DNA from: Meghimatium bilineatum
Taxonomy: Eukaryota > Mollusca > Gastropoda > Stylommatophora > Philomycidae
Direction of reading: 5' to 3'
DNA length: 64,000 nt
Assembly: GCA_034231615.1 (NCBI GenBank)
Contig: CM067315.1
Span: 35,443,129-35,507,128 of the forward strand
In this document: piece after piece, positions 62,831 through 64,000 of the stretch
Layout: every line of letters begins with the position of its first letter
How positions within the stretch are numbered: position 1 is the first letter of the stretch
Program-made: the position numbers and the translations under genes
Notes under the pieces: model-generated
Seen by the model: only the letters and a program-made list of their open reading frames with translations
What the model was told of the DNA's origin: nothing
Database searches by the model: none

Positions 62831-63004
62831 AATAGCAAATATGTCAATGAAAAATAACAAAACACTAAGGAACAAGACCTTTTTCTACGTTACGGTCCAA
62901 TGGGGACCTTTATCATGAAACACCAAACCTAAGACAGTCGATGTTGTATTAAATTATTTCCTCATTAATTTCACGCCTATTGTGTGATTTTGAATTTAGA
63001 TAGA

Positions 63005-63008
<4 letters not shown>

Positions 63009-63054
<46 letters not shown>

Positions 63055-63061
63055 AAGAGAG
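63009..63061. repeat. (GA)n microsatellite
   Basis: GAGAGA run with a few AAAG steps. Confidence 0.9.
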
Positions 63062-63260
63062 TATCTGCAGGTGCCGTTGATGATAATAATAGGAGGCGAC
63101 AAAATATGTGTGGAATATGTGCTCACTACTACAAATCCAACAGACGAAGCTTGGAACATGGTAATAACGTTTTGTTAATCAATAGAAACCCATGCAATAA
63201 CACACTCAAATCAACATTTCTACCAAAAGCACTTTATCATGATTACATTCATTCATTCAT

Positions 63261-63660
63261 TCATTTTCCTTTAACGCTAAAGTTAACGCATAGGGCGGAG
63301 GTCAGATCTCTAAATTTCTGTCTGTTCAAAACTATTCTGGCAAGTTCTTGAATAGTGTGTATATTGATTGTTTTACTTTCTCTAAATATTGTTATTTTGG
63401 GTATTTCTTTTGGTCTACCTCTGGCCTTTTTGCCTGTAGGCAAATTAAAAATCGTTTCAAGAGATTGGTGGTGTATTCTATTGATGTCTGCGAATAGGAC
63501 ATGCCCGATGTTGATGAATCCGCTGTTTTCACCAACGGCGTTTTCTGATAACATCTGTGATGAATTTTTCATTCGTCTCTTCTCTGATTTTATCATTCGA
63601 TTTGAATTAATTCCAATAGATGTTAGTTATCCTACGAATACATTTGTTCTCGAAACTCGG
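63261..63660 (-). mobile_element. LINE C-terminal fragment (GRPK type)
   Basis: Minus strand reads HVLFADINRIHHQSLETIFN, LPTGKKARGRPKEIPK and TIQELARIVLNRQKFRDLTS, the typical C-terminal end of a non-LTR ORF2. Related in type to 4186-4425. Confidence 0.6.
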
Positions 63661-63839
63661 TAGTTTCTTTTCTGAAGATAAAGAACTTCTTCAGCTCTCA
63701 CATCCATATGATAGCACTGAATAACGCAGGAGTTAAATAAGCGTATTTTCGTGCGTATTCTGATTGACTTTGATATACAGATGACTACATACACAACAAA
63801 AATCCAACGAGTAAGAACGGCACATTGCATTTTGTTGAG

Positions 63840-64000
63840 TATGTAGTCTTAATAAAGATTTTAATGACGAAACGTATATCTGCATCCTGAAACACAGATC
63901 GCTTCAGATAAAAATAAGAACCACAGTAAGAAACATAGAAAAAAGATGGGGATACCGCATATACTTGCGTATCCCAAGAAGAAAAAAAGCATTGCAAATA
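63840..64000. repeat. Start of another unit-like segment
   Basis: AAGATGGGGATACCGCATAT and the GAAGAAAAAAAGCATTGCAA region match 49030-49085 and 58530-58575, sequences that precede or lie in intron 1 of the gene units. Confidence 0.6.

Overview
The window reads as genomic DNA of an invertebrate animal: AT-rich, with split genes, canonical GT-AG introns, TATA boxes, AATAAA poly(A) signals, many microsatellites and minisatellites, and fragments of non-LTR retrotransposons, a hAT DNA transposon and SINE-like elements. A mollusc or other lophotrochozoan is my best guess, from the single-domain von Willebrand factor C (SVWC) protein family and the style of the LINE/SINE relics. This is inference; no ribosomal or mitochondrial marker is present.

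The core of the window is a tandem array of small three-exon genes for a secreted protein of about 106 residues. Exon 1 carries a TATA box 73-77 bp before the ATG, a signal peptide and the first mature residues. Exon 2 carries Cys1-Cys3. Exon 3 carries Cys4-Cys8, including a YPGCC motif. The mature spacing C-x14-C-x4-C-x9-C-x11-C-x12-CC-x5-C matches the eight-cysteine SVWC domain (the Vago/La1-like fold family). These genes are too fragmented to show up as long ORFs.

I label the copies A to F. Copy A (218-3815) lacks exon 1, which lies upstream of the window. B (8198-13805), C (18218-23419), D (27881-33004) and E (37641-42485) look intact. They sit in recently duplicated units of about 9.2-10.2 kb, near-identical even in introns and spacers. 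F (50078-61739) is an older, diverged copy with a one-base length defect in exon 2. The last 160 bases resemble sequence that occurs upstream of F exon 1 and inside F intron 1, so the array probably continues. Exon relationships are reticulate (exon 2 of E is identical to B, exon 3 of E is closest to C, mid-intron 2 of E is like A), which points to gene conversion or unequal exchange.

Each A-D spacer carries the same relics: two minus-strand LINE 3' fragments, a plus-strand RTE-like 3' end with a TTGATTGATT tail, (TA)n(TG)n and (TTGG)n tracts, a tRNA-like SINE head and a 39-40 bp minisatellite. Intron 1 carries (TCTA)n. Intron 2 carries (TTGA)n, a palindromic (TAA)n/(TTA)n tract, a 19-bp minisatellite and two more LINE fragments; B and C also keep a 45-bp minisatellite. 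In C this is interrupted by a 100-N assembly gap (21401-21500).

Between E and F, and inside F intron 1, the DNA is full of insertions: a 1.4 kb element with an empty site elsewhere in the window, a 33-bp minisatellite of about 37 copies whose single-copy ancestor is visible at 62.4 kb, a decayed RNase H-bearing LINE, and a 5'-truncated LINE (50245-55034) that itself contains a 1252-bp internally deleted hAT element with a perfect 8-bp target duplication. F intron 2 holds a foldback hairpin element. The 3' flank of F holds a SINE-like insertion and a LINE fragment.
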